DNA of 64,000 bases. It comes from an uncultured Muribaculaceae bacterium (lineage in GTDB: Bacteria > Bacteroidota > Bacteroidia > Bacteroidales > Muribaculaceae). Below are positions 16,523-24,973 of the stretch, piece after piece. The notes below the pieces were generated by a model. The model worked only from the letters and a program-made list of their open reading frames with translations. It did no database searches and was not told where the DNA came from. Numbering within the stretch: position 1 is the stretch's first letter; the number at the start of each line of letters is the position of its first letter. Both the position numbers and the translations under genes were made by a program. The stretch covers positions 44,056-108,055 of the forward strand of contig CAJUSZ010000005.1 of NCBI GenBank assembly GCA_910589425.1, in the 5' to 3' direction.

Positions 16523-17275
16523 ATGGCAGAAGTTCAGCAAGACAATGGTGGCGGCAAAGGCAAGAACCACCAGAAAAAAATGACGATACGTGTGGACTTC
16601 ACACCTATGGTTGACATGAACATGTTGCTTATCACATTCTTCATGCTTTGTACGACCATGATCAAGTCCCAGACTCTCAACATTGCACTCCCCTCAAACG
16701 AGAAAGTGGACAATGTCGAGAACATGAGCCAGGCTTCAGCAGACGACGCTATCACCATCATCATCGATGCAAAGCGTAAGACAGGAAGCATGGTGCCCGA
16801 TACAGTGAACGGTAAAGTGATCAACGAGGTTTACTATTTCGATGGCAAGCCTCTCAACGGAGAAGATCCCTCCAACCCTGCAAACCTCGCCAGCAACAAC
16901 AATCTTCAGAAAGCCGAGTTCCTCACCGATGAGGTCAACGCTTCAGGCATTCCCCAGGCACGCGGCATCCGTAAAATAATTCAGGACCGCAATAAGGAAG
17001 TGCTGAAGAAGATCGAGGAGCTGAAAAAGCAGTTCAGGGAAGGCAAGATCGATCAGGCTAAATATGACCAGCTGGCAAAAGAGGTCCGCAAGGACGAGAA
17101 ACTCAAAAAGCCTGTTGTGATCATCAAGTCCACTCCGGAAGCATCTTACGGCGCACTTGTGGAAATCCTCGACGAAATGCAGATCAATTCTATCTCCAAG
17201 TATCAGATAGACAACATGGAGAAGATCGATTCGCTCATGCTCATTGACTATCAGAACCGCCACCACGGCAATTGA
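16523..17275 (+). CDS. ExbD/TolR-family protein, second copy
   Basis: A second ExbD-like subunit of 250 residues. After a Gly/Asn/Lys-rich N terminus, the helix DFTPMVDMNMLLITFFML carries the conserved Asp. The periplasmic part includes an insertion and a Lys/Glu-rich helical stretch (about 155-195), probably coiled coil, that the first copy lacks. It ends in a conserved-looking ASYGALVEILDEMQIN segment. It follows the first exbD with a 2-bp gap and precedes tonB. Confidence 0.9.
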   Translation: MAEVQQDNGGGKGKNHQKKMTIRVDFTPMVDMNMLLITFFMLCTTMIKSQTLNIALPSNEKVDNVENMSQASADDAITIIIDAKRKTGSMVPDTVNGKVINEVYYFDGKPLNGEDPSNPANLASNNNLQKAEFLTDEVNASGIPQARGIRKIIQDRNKEVLKKIEELKKQFREGKIDQAKYDQLAKEVRKDEKLKKPVVIIKSTPEASYGALVEILDEMQINSISKYQIDNMEKIDSLMLIDYQNRHHGN

Positions 17276-17310
17276 TACAGATTTATTAACCTTTAAGACA
17301 AACAGAAATC

Positions 17311-18183
17311 ATGGCTAAAAGAAATGTAGATCTGACATCAAAAGCTTGGCGCGATATAGTTTTCGCCAATAAGAACAAGGAATTCGGCGCATACGAACTC
17401 CGCGCGAAGAGCGACCGCCGTCATAATATGGCTGTCATCTATACGCTCATTGGCCTTGTCGTTGTTATGTTCATGATCTTCGGATATTCCAAATATTCCG
17501 ATTATCAGGCTGAAAAAGCAGCGCTCGAAGCCAAGGAAAAAGCGGAGAAAATGAGCCAGGCTATCCTTGAGCAGGTGGACGAGACTCCAGAAGAGGAAGA
17601 GGTGGAAGAGCAGAAATTCGAGCAACCCGAAGTGGTTGTCCCCGAAGAAGTACTTGCCACCGTACAGGTTACACAGATCGCCATCGTAGACGCCGATAAG
17701 GTCAAAAACGAGGTGATGGACATGGAAACCCAGAAGGAAGACAACACCGCCCGCGGCGTTGTCAACCAGGAGGGTGCCGACGATGCCGACAAATTCAAGG
17801 CTGTTCAGGAGCAGGTTGTTGTCAAAGAACCGGAACCTGAGGTAGTGAAACCGAAAGAGGAACAGATTTTCGTAGCTGTAGAACAGCCTGCGGAATTCCC
17901 CGGTGGACAGCCCGCCCTGATGAAATGGCTCAACAACAACATCCGCTATCCTGAGGCTGCCCAGCAGAACGACATTCAGGGACGCGTTGTTGTAAACTTC
18001 GTCGTTGAGAAAGATGGATCAATCGCAAATGTGAAGATTGCCAAAGGTGTCGACAAAGATCTCGACCGCGAGGCAATACGCGTTGTGAAGAAAATGCCGA
18101 GATGGCAACCAGGTAAGAACAACGGTGTAGCCGTTCGCTCCTACTTCAACCTTCCGGTTACATTCCGTCTCGCCAATCAGTAA
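17311..18183 (+). CDS. tonB: TonB-family energy transducer
   Basis: A periplasm-spanning protein that transmits proton-motive force from ExbB/ExbD to outer-membrane receptors. Of 290 residues, about 1-35 are cytoplasmic, with a segment typical of Bacteroidetes TonB proteins (FGAYELR). A membrane helix lies at about 38-58, then a Glu/Val/Pro-rich spacer to about 195, and the TonB C-terminal domain with YPEAAQQNDIQGRVVVNFVV and the RAIRVVKKMPRW-like core. It is last in the exbB-exbD-exbD-tonB cluster and is followed by a good terminator. Confidence 0.93.
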   Translation: MAKRNVDLTSKAWRDIVFANKNKEFGAYELRAKSDRRHNMAVIYTLIGLVVVMFMIFGYSKYSDYQAEKAALEAKEKAEKMSQAILEQVDETPEEEEVEEQKFEQPEVVVPEEVLATVQVTQIAIVDADKVKNEVMDMETQKEDNTARGVVNQEGADDADKFKAVQEQVVVKEPEPEVVKPKEEQIFVAVEQPAEFPGGQPALMKWLNNNIRYPEAAQQNDIQGRVVVNFVVEKDGSIANVKIAKGVDKDLDREAIRVVKKMPRWQPGKNNGVAVRSYFNLPVTFRLANQ

Positions 18184-18205
18184 TCTGATAAATAATACTT
18201 ACTTG

Positions 18206-18244
18206 AATCAGGCATCCTGTCTACAAAGGATGCCTGATTTTTTT
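18206..18244 (+). terminator. Terminator of the exb-tonB cluster
   Basis: A perfect 13-bp stem (18206-18218 with 18227-18239) is followed by seven T (18238-18244). Confidence 0.92.
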
Positions 18245-18628
18245 ATACCCGGAAAATTCACAAGCTGCGAACACCAGTCCAATACATTTTATGGTATGGC
18301 AACATACATGTAGGCAGACTCTACACGCACGCCATAGCTTCAAGATAAAATGAAGAAGTCTTTCGTTCACGATATTGTCATCTGTTTTTCACAGATTATT
18401 TAATCTAACCACCGTTGATAATTAACGTTTTTATAACCGCATCCTCATGGCATGTAAACGCTGAACAAACTTCTCAAAAGGCTTAAGAGGTTCAATTTCA
18501 CCCCGCACGCCGCATGCTTTCATATACAGAGAATTAAAGAAAGGCCATTACACACCTTACCCAGGAAACTCGGATCTGGAAACTCGGAAACTCTTATCAG
18601 CATTTTTTCAAAAATATCGGGCGAAAAA
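18245..18628. other. Intergenic region upstream of the tRNA pair
   Basis: About 380 bp without a supported gene. It contains three copies of GGAAACTC (at 18564, 18578 and 18586), the first two as the longer GGAAACTCGG. The rest shows no family resemblance, stable long hairpin or promoter. Confidence 0.5.
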
Positions 18629-18660
18629 TTTGGTCAGTTGAAAAAATAGATGTAACTTTG
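18629..18660 (+). promoter_or_regulatory. Promoter of the tRNA-Met/tRNA-Ala pair
   Basis: TTTG (18629-18632), a 20-base spacer and TAACTTTG (18653-18660) match the Bacteroidetes consensus exactly. The first tRNA begins 38 bases later. Confidence 0.85.
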
Positions 18661-18698
18661 CACTCGCAAAAGGGAAACAATTAGATTGTTTGCTAAAA

Positions 18699-18772
18699 GG
18701 CGGGATAGCTCAGTCGGTTAGAGCGTCGGATTCATAACCCGGAGGTCCCGAGTTCAATTCTCGGTCCCGCTA
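18699..18772 (+). tRNA. tRNA with CAT anticodon (Met)
   Basis: A cloverleaf can be drawn by hand: acceptor GGCGGGA with TCCCGCT (one G-U pair), D arm GCTC/GAGC, anticodon loop TTCATAA, T arm CCGAG/CTCGG with TTCAATT, discriminator A. The 3' CCA is not encoded. The innermost anticodon-stem pair is an A-C mismatch. Elongator Met is assumed; a lysidine-modified Ile tRNA with the same anticodon cannot be excluded. Confidence 0.9.
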
Positions 18773-18783
18773 CAGATCATCAA

Positions 18784-18857
18784 GGGGCATTAGCTCATCT
18801 GGCTAGAGCGTTTGACTGGCAGTCAAGAGGTGACCAGTTCGAGTCTGGTATGCTCCA
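18784..18857 (+). tRNA. tRNA-Ala (GGC)
   Basis: Acceptor GGGGCAT pairs with ATGCTCC and includes the G3-U70 pair, the hallmark recognised by alanyl-tRNA synthetase. The anticodon loop CTGGCAG gives anticodon GGC. The D and T arms pair fully. It is 11 bp after the preceding tRNA in one transcript, and CCA is not encoded. Confidence 0.94.
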
Positions 18858-18861
18858 CTTA

Positions 18862-18896
18862 ATAAATCCTGAGTTTTTCTCAGGATTTATTTTTTT
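18862..18896 (+). terminator. Terminator of the tRNA pair
   Basis: A 12-bp perfect stem (18862-18873 with 18879-18890) with a five-T loop is followed by a T run to 18896. Confidence 0.92.
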
Positions 18897-18995
18897 GTAT
18901 GACGTAGAATGCGATGAGAGAGACAGGATCAATGGATTCACGTCACAAGTCCCGATCTTTTGATGCGTAAGCCACGCTTTCAGACAGTACGCATC

Positions 18996-19026
18996 TTGTC
19001 TGTTTCGACGTTTATTATTAACTTCG
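18996..19026 (+). promoter_or_regulatory. Probable promoter of the nitroreductase gene
   Basis: TTG (18996-18998), a 20-base spacer and TAACTTCG (19019-19026), one base from consensus. The leader would be about 12 nt. Confidence 0.5.
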
Positions 19027-19044
19027 CGGAAATATCTTGAATAA

Positions 19045-19800
19045 ATGGAAAATCAAAACTTTGACAAGTACTTTGCCGAACGACACAGTTACAGGACGTT
19101 TGACGAAAAGCCTGTGTCAAGAGAAGTAATATCCGACATAATCAGGCTTGCCATGCGCGCTCCGACAACGGGCAACATGCAACTTTACTCCGTATTGGTC
19201 TGCGACCAAGAGGAGATGCTTATGAAACTGAGACCACTGCACTTCAATCAGCCTGCTTCAAAGAATGCAAAAGCGATAATAACGGTATGCGCTGATTTCA
19301 ATCGCTTCGCAAGATGGTGCCGGCTCAGCAATGCGGATCCCGGCTATGAAAACTTCCTGTCGTTTACATCAGCCATGCTCGACGCTACAATCCTTGCACA
19401 GCAGATCACTACAATTGCTGAAATGAAAGGATTGGGCACGTGCTATCTTGGCACCGCCACATATAATGCCGATAAAATTTCCGAGCTTCTCGGACTACCC
19501 GAAATGGTGGTTCCCGTAGCATGCTTAGCCATAGGATGGCCGGCAGGAGAAGCCGAGGAAACAGAAAGACTGCCTCTGGAGGCTGTCTGCACATTCGGCC
19601 GCTATCCGGAATTCTCAGACGATGATATTCTCAGGCTATACGAAGCAAAAGATAAATTCCCGGCAAACTCAAAATATGTGGAGGAAAATGGCAAACAGTC
19701 CCTTGCGCAAGTATTCACAGATGTGCGCTATCCCAAAGCCATGAATGAGGAATTTTCAGCAAAATTTCTCCAGCTCCTCAAAGAGAAGAAATTTCTCTGA
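19045..19800 (+). CDS. Nitroreductase-family flavoprotein (NfsA-like)
   Basis: A 251-residue FMN enzyme. The N-terminal ERHSYRTF is the phosphate-binding start of the fold; RAPTTGNMQLYSVLV and MKGLGTCYLGTATYN are typical of NfsA/FRP-type NAD(P)H oxidoreductases, which reduce nitroaromatics, quinones or flavins. The physiological substrate is not evident. It has its own likely promoter and is convergent with the NlpC/P60 gene across a shared hairpin. Confidence 0.9.
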   Translation: MENQNFDKYFAERHSYRTFDEKPVSREVISDIIRLAMRAPTTGNMQLYSVLVCDQEEMLMKLRPLHFNQPASKNAKAIITVCADFNRFARWCRLSNADPGYENFLSFTSAMLDATILAQQITTIAEMKGLGTCYLGTATYNADKISELLGLPEMVVPVACLAIGWPAGEAEETERLPLEAVCTFGRYPEFSDDDILRLYEAKDKFPANSKYVEENGKQSLAQVFTDVRYPKAMNEEFSAKFLQLLKEKKFL

Positions 19801-19822
19801 TACTCATTTCTGACGAAACTAT

Positions 19823-19858
19823 AATCCGGCCACTTCCAACATCAGTCGCGGCCGGATT
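19823..19858. terminator. Shared terminator of the nitroreductase and NlpC/P60 genes
   Basis: A 9-bp perfect stem (19823-19831 with 19850-19858) lies between the convergent genes and overlaps the last codons of the minus-strand gene. Confidence 0.65.
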
Positions 19859-20399
19859 TATGTTTCGGCACCCGACCGTACATCTTGAGCCTGGCCGTAT
19901 AGTATGGCGTGTGAAACTTGGAGACCACAACTCCTTTCGTTGTAGAGGCGTGTATGAAATTGTCGGGATCCACAATAATGCCCACGTGGGATATTTTTTC
20001 AGGATCCTTTCCTGTGGCAAAAAACACAAGGTCTCCTATACGGGCATCTTTCTCCTCTATCCTCTCGCAAAACTCAGCCTGCTTGGCGGAATTGCGTGGC
20101 AATAGGCATCCCGCCACATCCCGGTAGACGGCCATGACCATCCCCGAACAATCCGTTCCTTCACCTTTGTCCTGCATAGCATACGCATAAGGTGTTCCAA
20201 GCCATGAGTATGCCTCCTCTATGATCATACGCTGTTGTCTGTCGAGATGGTAAGCCGATTCTATCTCTTTCACATAGTCCGCCGACGAAGGCCGCACATG
20301 CGTAGCTTTTCTCGCCAAGCCACACGACCATAATATCAGCAACGGCAATACAGCCGCGCATAGACTGACCAACCGTATCCTACGTAAAAACACGACCAT
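19842..20399 (-). CDS. NlpC/P60-family peptidoglycan hydrolase lipoprotein
   Basis: A 185-residue envelope protein. The start MVVFLRRIRL at 20399 forms an ATGA overlap with the upstream stop, and the following hydrophobic stretch ends in the lipobox LWSC, giving a lipoprotein. The papain-like NlpC/P60 domain has the catalytic Cys in GTDCSGMVMAVY, the His in SHVGIIVD and a downstream FIHAS. Such enzymes cleave the D-Glu-diaminopimelate bond of wall peptides. It ends a five-gene operon whose two preceding genes look like amino-sugar salvage enzymes. Confidence 0.9.
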   Translation of the reverse strand: MVVFLRRIRLVSLCAAVLPLLILWSCGLARKATHVRPSSADYVKEIESAYHLDRQQRMIIEEAYSWLGTPYAYAMQDKGEGTDCSGMVMAVYRDVAGCLLPRNSAKQAEFCERIEEKDARIGDLVFFATGKDPEKISHVGIIVDPDNFIHASTTKGVVVSKFHTPYYTARLKMYGRVPKHKSGRD

Positions 20400-21124
20400 C
20401 AGAATAATGAATTTGCAATTTCGAGTGTTTCGGGTTTTCCTATGTCTATGAGACGAAAATCCATTATCTGACATCTTATGTCATCTTTCCCGACATTATT
20501 CAGATAATAATCCATTATCGGAAAAGGGCTTTTGTCATTGATTAATGCCATTTTTTCAACGATAGACGGAGACATGACATGGATGCCACTGAAAGCCACT
20601 TCTTTATCATAATCATCCGGAGTAATGCCCGACGGTCGGGTCTCCAATGTCGAAATATTCTTCCAACCCGCGAGATGGCCGTCTGCATTAACAAGCAGTT
20701 TTCGGGATGACTCTCTTACACTTGTCAGCAGAGTCGCTTCCGCCTCGGACTCAGAATGAGTCCGCATCAGCGATCCGAGATCGGCGTCCGACAGTATGTC
20801 CACATTATGTATGAGGAAAGGCTCGTCATCCTCACACAAGAACTTTCCGGCTTTGACAATTCCTCCTCCGGTGTCAAGAAGCTGCTCTCTCTCATCGCTT
20901 ACATCGATCCTTACACCGAAATCCTTGCTTGAAAGAAATTCCAGAATCTGATTGCCGAAATGATGGATATTGACCACCAGATGATCAAATCCCTGACTGC
21001 GCAAACTGAGTATAACCCGTTCAAGCATCGGTATTCCACCTACCGGCACCAATGCCTTGGGATGAGCCAGTGTCCAGGGGCGCAGCCGCGTCCCAAGACC
21101 TGCTGCCAGAATCATTGCTTTCAT
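20399..21124 (-). CDS. MurU-like sugar-1-phosphate nucleotidyltransferase
   Basis: A 241-residue GT-A-fold enzyme that would join a sugar 1-phosphate to a nucleotide. The signature MILAAGLGTRLRPWT and PKALVPVGG hold the NTP; LLDTGGGI and IHNVDILSD carry sugar and metal contacts. The pattern is close to MurU (MurNAc-1-P uridylyltransferase) and to mannose-1-P guanylyltransferases. The preceding AmgK-like kinase 3 bp upstream supports a MurU-type role in wall recycling, which is an inference. Confidence 0.8.
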   Translation of the reverse strand: MKAMILAAGLGTRLRPWTLAHPKALVPVGGIPMLERVILSLRSQGFDHLVVNIHHFGNQILEFLSSKDFGVRIDVSDEREQLLDTGGGIVKAGKFLCEDDEPFLIHNVDILSDADLGSLMRTHSESEAEATLLTSVRESSRKLLVNADGHLAGWKNISTLETRPSGITPDDYDKEVAFSGIHVMSPSIVEKMALINDKSPFPIMDYYLNNVGKDDIRCQIMDFRLIDIGKPETLEIANSLF

Positions 21125-21127
21125 TAA

Positions 21128-22543
21128 CTATATGCGTATGTCTTTATTAAAAATCTCTTCTATCCCTTGCTCCCGATGAATGAGCCTGACAATCACATCA
21201 GGAAAAACCGACGCGAGCCTTCTGGCTGTGGATTCGGCACAATAGACCGACCTATGCTGCCCTCCGGTACATCCGAAACCTATCTGCAAGCCTGTGAATC
21301 CCCTGCTGCGGTATCTTTCCACAGCAGGATCGACAAGCGCCCCGACACCCGCAAGAAATGGCTGCACCTCACCACGCTGTTCAAGAAACTCAACCACCGG
21401 AAGATCTCGGCCGGTGAGATGTTTGTAATCGTCATATCTCCCAGGATTATGCATCGCTCGGCAATCAAACATAAAACCGCCTCCGTTACCGCTGTAATCT
21501 TCAGGATAGCCTTTCTTGTATGAGAAACTGAACACACTCACTGTAAGGCGGCCATCGTTTTCACGCTTCTCAAACCTTCCGTCAGACACAAGATCAGAAC
21601 ATACACGCTTCAACTCAGGATATGCATCGGCCGCACCATTCTCAAGAAGACCTCCGAGATTCAGAAGTGCCTGAGGAATGCTTTCAATAAAATGCGCGCG
21701 CCTCTCCACAAGACCGCGGAAGCCATACGCACCAAGTACCTGCAACGTGCGGAAAAGCGCATATCGCGTTACATTTGCCAGAATCATATCAGCGGGAATG
21801 CCACGTAATCTGGAAAACTCCGATGAATACAAATTCAGCAATTCCTCTCTCCCGGCATCTGAAAATCCAGCTTTTGCCTGCCAAAGAAATGATACGGCAT
21901 CATATATACACGGACCCCAGCGTCCTCCCTGATAATCGATGAAATAAGGACAGGAATCCTTGACCATTACATTGCGGCTTTGAAAATCGCGATACATGAA
22001 TCCGCACAGGCTATCGGGAATCCCTGAAAGCTGGTCTGCAAACCTCTCAAAATCGTTTTCAAGCAAGTTTTCATCAAAACATTTACCTGACGGTTTGAGA
22101 TATTCATACTTGAAATAGTTCAGATCCCACATTGCCTGACGTCTGCTGAATCCGGGAGTCATAACGCACTTGTCCCATCTGTTCCTGTCGATTGTCTGGA
22201 AAGACGGGAGAATCCGCATACATTCCTTTGCCATGTCGAACCCGTTGCCTTTTTGAAGCAGGTGCAACAAAGGAGTCTCCCCCAGATCTTCAATCAGATA
22301 ATGTCCCGATTCCAGTTCACTTCCATAAACAGCAGGCACAGGCAGACCTGAAGATGAAAACACCTCCGTCAGCCCAAGAAACGATTCGTTCTCCCTCCTA
22401 TCCGGTCCATAGACACCAATTGCCGATCCAGCATCACCATCAAGTCTGTAATAGACACGATCTCCTCCCGCCTGCGGCAGTCTGCTGACAGACCTGCATT
22501 CGCAACCAAAACTCTTTTTATAAAGCGATCTCAATGTCTTCAT
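21128..22543 (-). CDS. APH/AmgK-like sugar kinase fused to a RapZ C-terminal domain
   Basis: A 471-residue fusion. Residues 1-~310 have the aminoglycoside-phosphotransferase fold, with the catalytic loop YRDFQSRN (Asp186, Asn191) and metal site FIDYQGG (Asp203) followed by GPCIYDAVSFL, a pattern like AmgK, the anomeric MurNAc/GlcNAc kinase. Residues ~335-460 match the RapZ C-terminal domain, including GCTGGQHRSVY (424-434); in E. coli this domain binds glucosamine-6-phosphate. The RapZ N-terminal P-loop domain is absent. The gene is 7 bp after rarA and 3 bp before the MurU-like gene. The substrate is not proven. Confidence 0.85.
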   Translation of the reverse strand: MKTLRSLYKKSFGCECRSVSRLPQAGGDRVYYRLDGDAGSAIGVYGPDRRENESFLGLTEVFSSSGLPVPAVYGSELESGHYLIEDLGETPLLHLLQKGNGFDMAKECMRILPSFQTIDRNRWDKCVMTPGFSRRQAMWDLNYFKYEYLKPSGKCFDENLLENDFERFADQLSGIPDSLCGFMYRDFQSRNVMVKDSCPYFIDYQGGRWGPCIYDAVSFLWQAKAGFSDAGREELLNLYSSEFSRLRGIPADMILANVTRYALFRTLQVLGAYGFRGLVERRAHFIESIPQALLNLGGLLENGAADAYPELKRVCSDLVSDGRFEKRENDGRLTVSVFSFSYKKGYPEDYSGNGGGFMFDCRAMHNPGRYDDYKHLTGRDLPVVEFLEQRGEVQPFLAGVGALVDPAVERYRSRGFTGLQIGFGCTGGQHRSVYCAESTARRLASVFPDVIVRLIHREQGIEEIFNKDIRI

Positions 22544-22550
22544 CTTTATA

Positions 22551-23849
22551 TTATTTCTTCACTCCGTTACGCAAGAAATCCATCCTCTGCTGCATTTGGC
22601 TCTCAGCAGGATTATCCCCTGCTTTCCAGAAATTTTTTCCATTCAGTCCATCCGGAAGATATCGCTGCGACGAGAAATGGTTCGCATAATCATGTGCATA
22701 TTCGTACCCGTCATGATAACCGAGATCCTTCATCAGCTTAGTCGGAGCATTACGCAAATGAAGCGGGACAGGCAGATTTCCTGATTGGCCCACTTCTCCC
22801 AACGCCGCATCTATGGCAATATAGCTGGAATTACTCTTGGGCGACGTGGCGAGATATATCGCGCATTCCGACAATATGATCCGTCCTTCCGGCCACCCTA
22901 TCTTTCCGAGCGCATCGAACGTTGCGTTGGCGAGAAGCAGAGCGTTCGGATTAGCGAGTCCTATATCTTCCGCAGCAAGAATCACAAGCCTTCTGGCAAT
23001 GAACTTAGGATCCTCCCCGCCGGCCACCATGCGTGCAAGCCAATAGACAGCCGCATCTGGATCGCTTCCCCGGATAGATTTGATAAACGCCGATATTATG
23101 TCATAATGCATCTCGCCATTGCGGTCATAGGCAAGGGGATTCTCCTGAAGGGACTGAGCCACAAGCGAATCGGTAATCACGACAGGTTTTTCGCGGGGAG
23201 TGGCCTGTTCTATCAGATCAAGGATATTAAGAAGTTTGCGCGCATCTCCACCGGCATACCTGAAAAGAGCTGAAGTCTCCCGCACATCCACATCGCGGGA
23301 ACGGAGAATCTCATCGGTTGACAACGCCCGCGCAAGAAGAATCTCCATATCCTCCTTTTCAAGCGGTTTAAGCGTGTAGACCTGCGCCCGGGATAGCAAC
23401 GGTCTTATGACCTCGAACGACGGATTCTCCGTCGTTGCGCCGATAAGTGTTACAGTTCCTTTCTCGACCGCGCCCAGCAATGAATCCTGCTGCGACTTAT
23501 TGAATCTGTGGATTTCATCAATAAACAATATCGGGCGTGCGGTTGAGAACACACTTCGCGATTCCTGCTCACACCGGTCAAGTATCTCCCTTACATCCTT
23601 CACTCCTGATGTAACAGCCGACAGTGTAAAAAAAGAAGCCTCGGCAGCATTGGCTATGATCCTTGCCAAAGTCGTCTTTCCCACCCCGGGAGGCCCCCAG
23701 AGAATGAATGAATTGACTCTTCCGGACTCAATCATCTTCCGCACAACGCCATCTTCCCCTACCAGATGGCGCTGACCTATGTAATCTTCAAGCGTCGTCG
23801 GTCTGAGGCGCTCGGCCAGGGGAATATTGGACATCTCTGTAACAGCCAT
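22551..23849 (-). CDS. rarA: Replication-associated recombination protein RarA
   Basis: A AAA+ ATPase of the RarA/MgsA/WRNIP1 family acting at stalled replication forks. The 432 residues contain the typical N-terminal LAERLRPTTLEDYIGQRHL, Walker A GPPGVGKTTL, Walker B LFIDEIHRFN, a sensor in GATTENPSFEV and the C-terminal tetramerisation part with AEDIGLANP. The start MAVTEMSNIPLA at 23849 lies one base after the upstream stop; the Met six codons on is an alternative. It is the second gene of the operon. Confidence 0.94.
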   Translation of the reverse strand: MAVTEMSNIPLAERLRPTTLEDYIGQRHLVGEDGVVRKMIESGRVNSFILWGPPGVGKTTLARIIANAAEASFFTLSAVTSGVKDVREILDRCEQESRSVFSTARPILFIDEIHRFNKSQQDSLLGAVEKGTVTLIGATTENPSFEVIRPLLSRAQVYTLKPLEKEDMEILLARALSTDEILRSRDVDVRETSALFRYAGGDARKLLNILDLIEQATPREKPVVITDSLVAQSLQENPLAYDRNGEMHYDIISAFIKSIRGSDPDAAVYWLARMVAGGEDPKFIARRLVILAAEDIGLANPNALLLANATFDALGKIGWPEGRIILSECAIYLATSPKSNSSYIAIDAALGEVGQSGNLPVPLHLRNAPTKLMKDLGYHDGYEYAHDYANHFSSQRYLPDGLNGKNFWKAGDNPAESQMQQRMDFLRNGVKK

Positions 23850-23850
23850 G

Positions 23851-24519
23851 TCAAATACTTCTTGATTCAAGAATTGCACAAATCCGGTTGAAATCCACCT
23901 CTTCCAGCGAGTTCACGATAATATCGGAATATGGATAAAGATCCGACACATCCATTGTGCCTGCCACACCGACCACAAACGCTCCGGCTGCCTGACCGGC
24001 TTTGACTCCTTGCACGGAATCCTCAAAAACCGCGCATCTTGATGGAGACACACCGATCAGACGGGCACCTTTCAGATAGCCCTCCGGATCAGGCTTGGAT
24101 CTGCAGACCATGCCGGAGTCGACTACAACATCAAACCGGGAAAGCACCCCTGGAAGTTCCTTGTGTAGATGTGCCAGTTTCTTCTCATTGCTGCTTGTAA
24201 CCAACGCTGCACGCAGACCGGCCGAACCGATCTTGTCAAGAAGCTCAGAGGCTCCGGGACAATAATCATAGACCATCGACTGCTCCTTTTCATCAAGCAT
24301 CCTGACAATCGCCTTCCAATCGGATTCATGAAAATATGTAGACAGGATATTCGAAAGTGTCGTACCTTTTATTTTCCGTTCAAATCCCTCGACGCCAGTA
24401 GGAAAATGTACATTTATCTCCGACCATATCTCAGTGTATCGTCGCTCGCTGTCGATGATCACTCCGTCGAGATCAAAAAGAAATCCAATATTGTCTTTGC
24501 CGTGCATTAAATCATCCAT
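23851..24519 (-). CDS. HAD-superfamily hydrolase (beta-phosphoglucomutase-like)
   Basis: A 222-residue HAD subfamily IA phosphatase or phosphomutase. Motif I is FDLDGVIIDSE with the nucleophilic Asp; motif II VTSSN, motif III KPDPEGYLKGA and motif IV VFEDSVQG follow. A helical cap occupies about residues 25-90. It is first in the five-gene minus-strand operon, suggesting a sugar-phosphate substrate, but this is only context. A TATCTTTG box ends ten bases before the ATG; the Met at residue 5 would allow a longer leader. Confidence 0.87.
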   Translation of the reverse strand: MDDLMHGKDNIGFLFDLDGVIIDSERRYTEIWSEINVHFPTGVEGFERKIKGTTLSNILSTYFHESDWKAIVRMLDEKEQSMVYDYCPGASELLDKIGSAGLRAALVTSSNEKKLAHLHKELPGVLSRFDVVVDSGMVCRSKPDPEGYLKGARLIGVSPSRCAVFEDSVQGVKAGQAAGAFVVGVAGTMDVSDLYPYSDIIVNSLEEVDFNRICAILESRSI

Positions 24520-24528
24520 TTTTCACTG

Positions 24529-24536
24529 CAAAGATA
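24529..24536 (-). promoter_or_regulatory. -7 promoter box of the HAD-rarA-kinase operon
   Basis: TATCTTTG on the minus strand, followed by CA, is a full -7 match. No good -33 element is found 19-21 bases upstream. The implied leader is very short. Confidence 0.45.
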
Positions 24537-24618
24537 ACTCAATATTGCGAAATACGGTTTATGGACAATGATAAAAAAACGGCTGCTTCCGAACACAGCA
24601 TTCACATTTTAAACCGAG

Positions 24619-24653
24619 TTTGAGATTTATTCCACGTTTTTTTGCTATATTCG
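24619..24653 (+). promoter_or_regulatory. Possible promoter of the HU gene pair
   Basis: TTTG (24619-24622) and TATATTCG (24646-24653) are both near consensus, but the 23-base spacer is longer than usual. Confidence 0.35.
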
Positions 24654-24676
24654 CAGTGAATTAGTGTGATTGAGAC

Positions 24677-24973
24677 ATGGACAGGAAATCCTTCATTGAT
24701 ATTGTCAGCGAACGCATCGATGCTCCCAAGGAGACGGTGAGCCAGCTAATCGACGCATTCAGAGACATTTTATCCGAGAAATGCTCGGAATCAGATAGTG
24801 TCGCCCTACCCTCGTTCGGCACCTTTGAGCCGCGCAAAAGGATGGAGCGCATAGCCATCCATCCGGCATCCGGCAAGCGACTGCTTGTCCCTCCCAAAAT
24901 CACCCTGTCATTCAAACCTTCGGCAATCCTGAAACAGAAACTCAATTCTGAACCACAGACAAATGAACAATAA
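24677..24973 (+). CDS. HU-family DNA-binding protein
   Basis: A 98-residue member of the HU/IHF family: N-terminal helix pair (about 1-42), the conserved turn PSFGTFEPRKR and the beta-arm region with HPASGKRLLVPP, ending in a helix starting FKPSAIL. It binds DNA as a dimer. The arm keeps the Pro expected for DNA bending. The next gene starts 11 bp before this one ends and also encodes an HU domain, so the two could form a heterodimer. Confidence 0.9.
   Translation: MDRKSFIDIVSERIDAPKETVSQLIDAFRDILSEKCSESDSVALPSFGTFEPRKRMERIAIHPASGKRLLVPPKITLSFKPSAILKQKLNSEPQTNEQ

Noticed and set aside
18784..18857. tRNA-Gly (GCC) reading of the second tRNA
   Set aside because: A seven-base loop centred properly gives GGC, and the G3-U70 pair identifies alanine.
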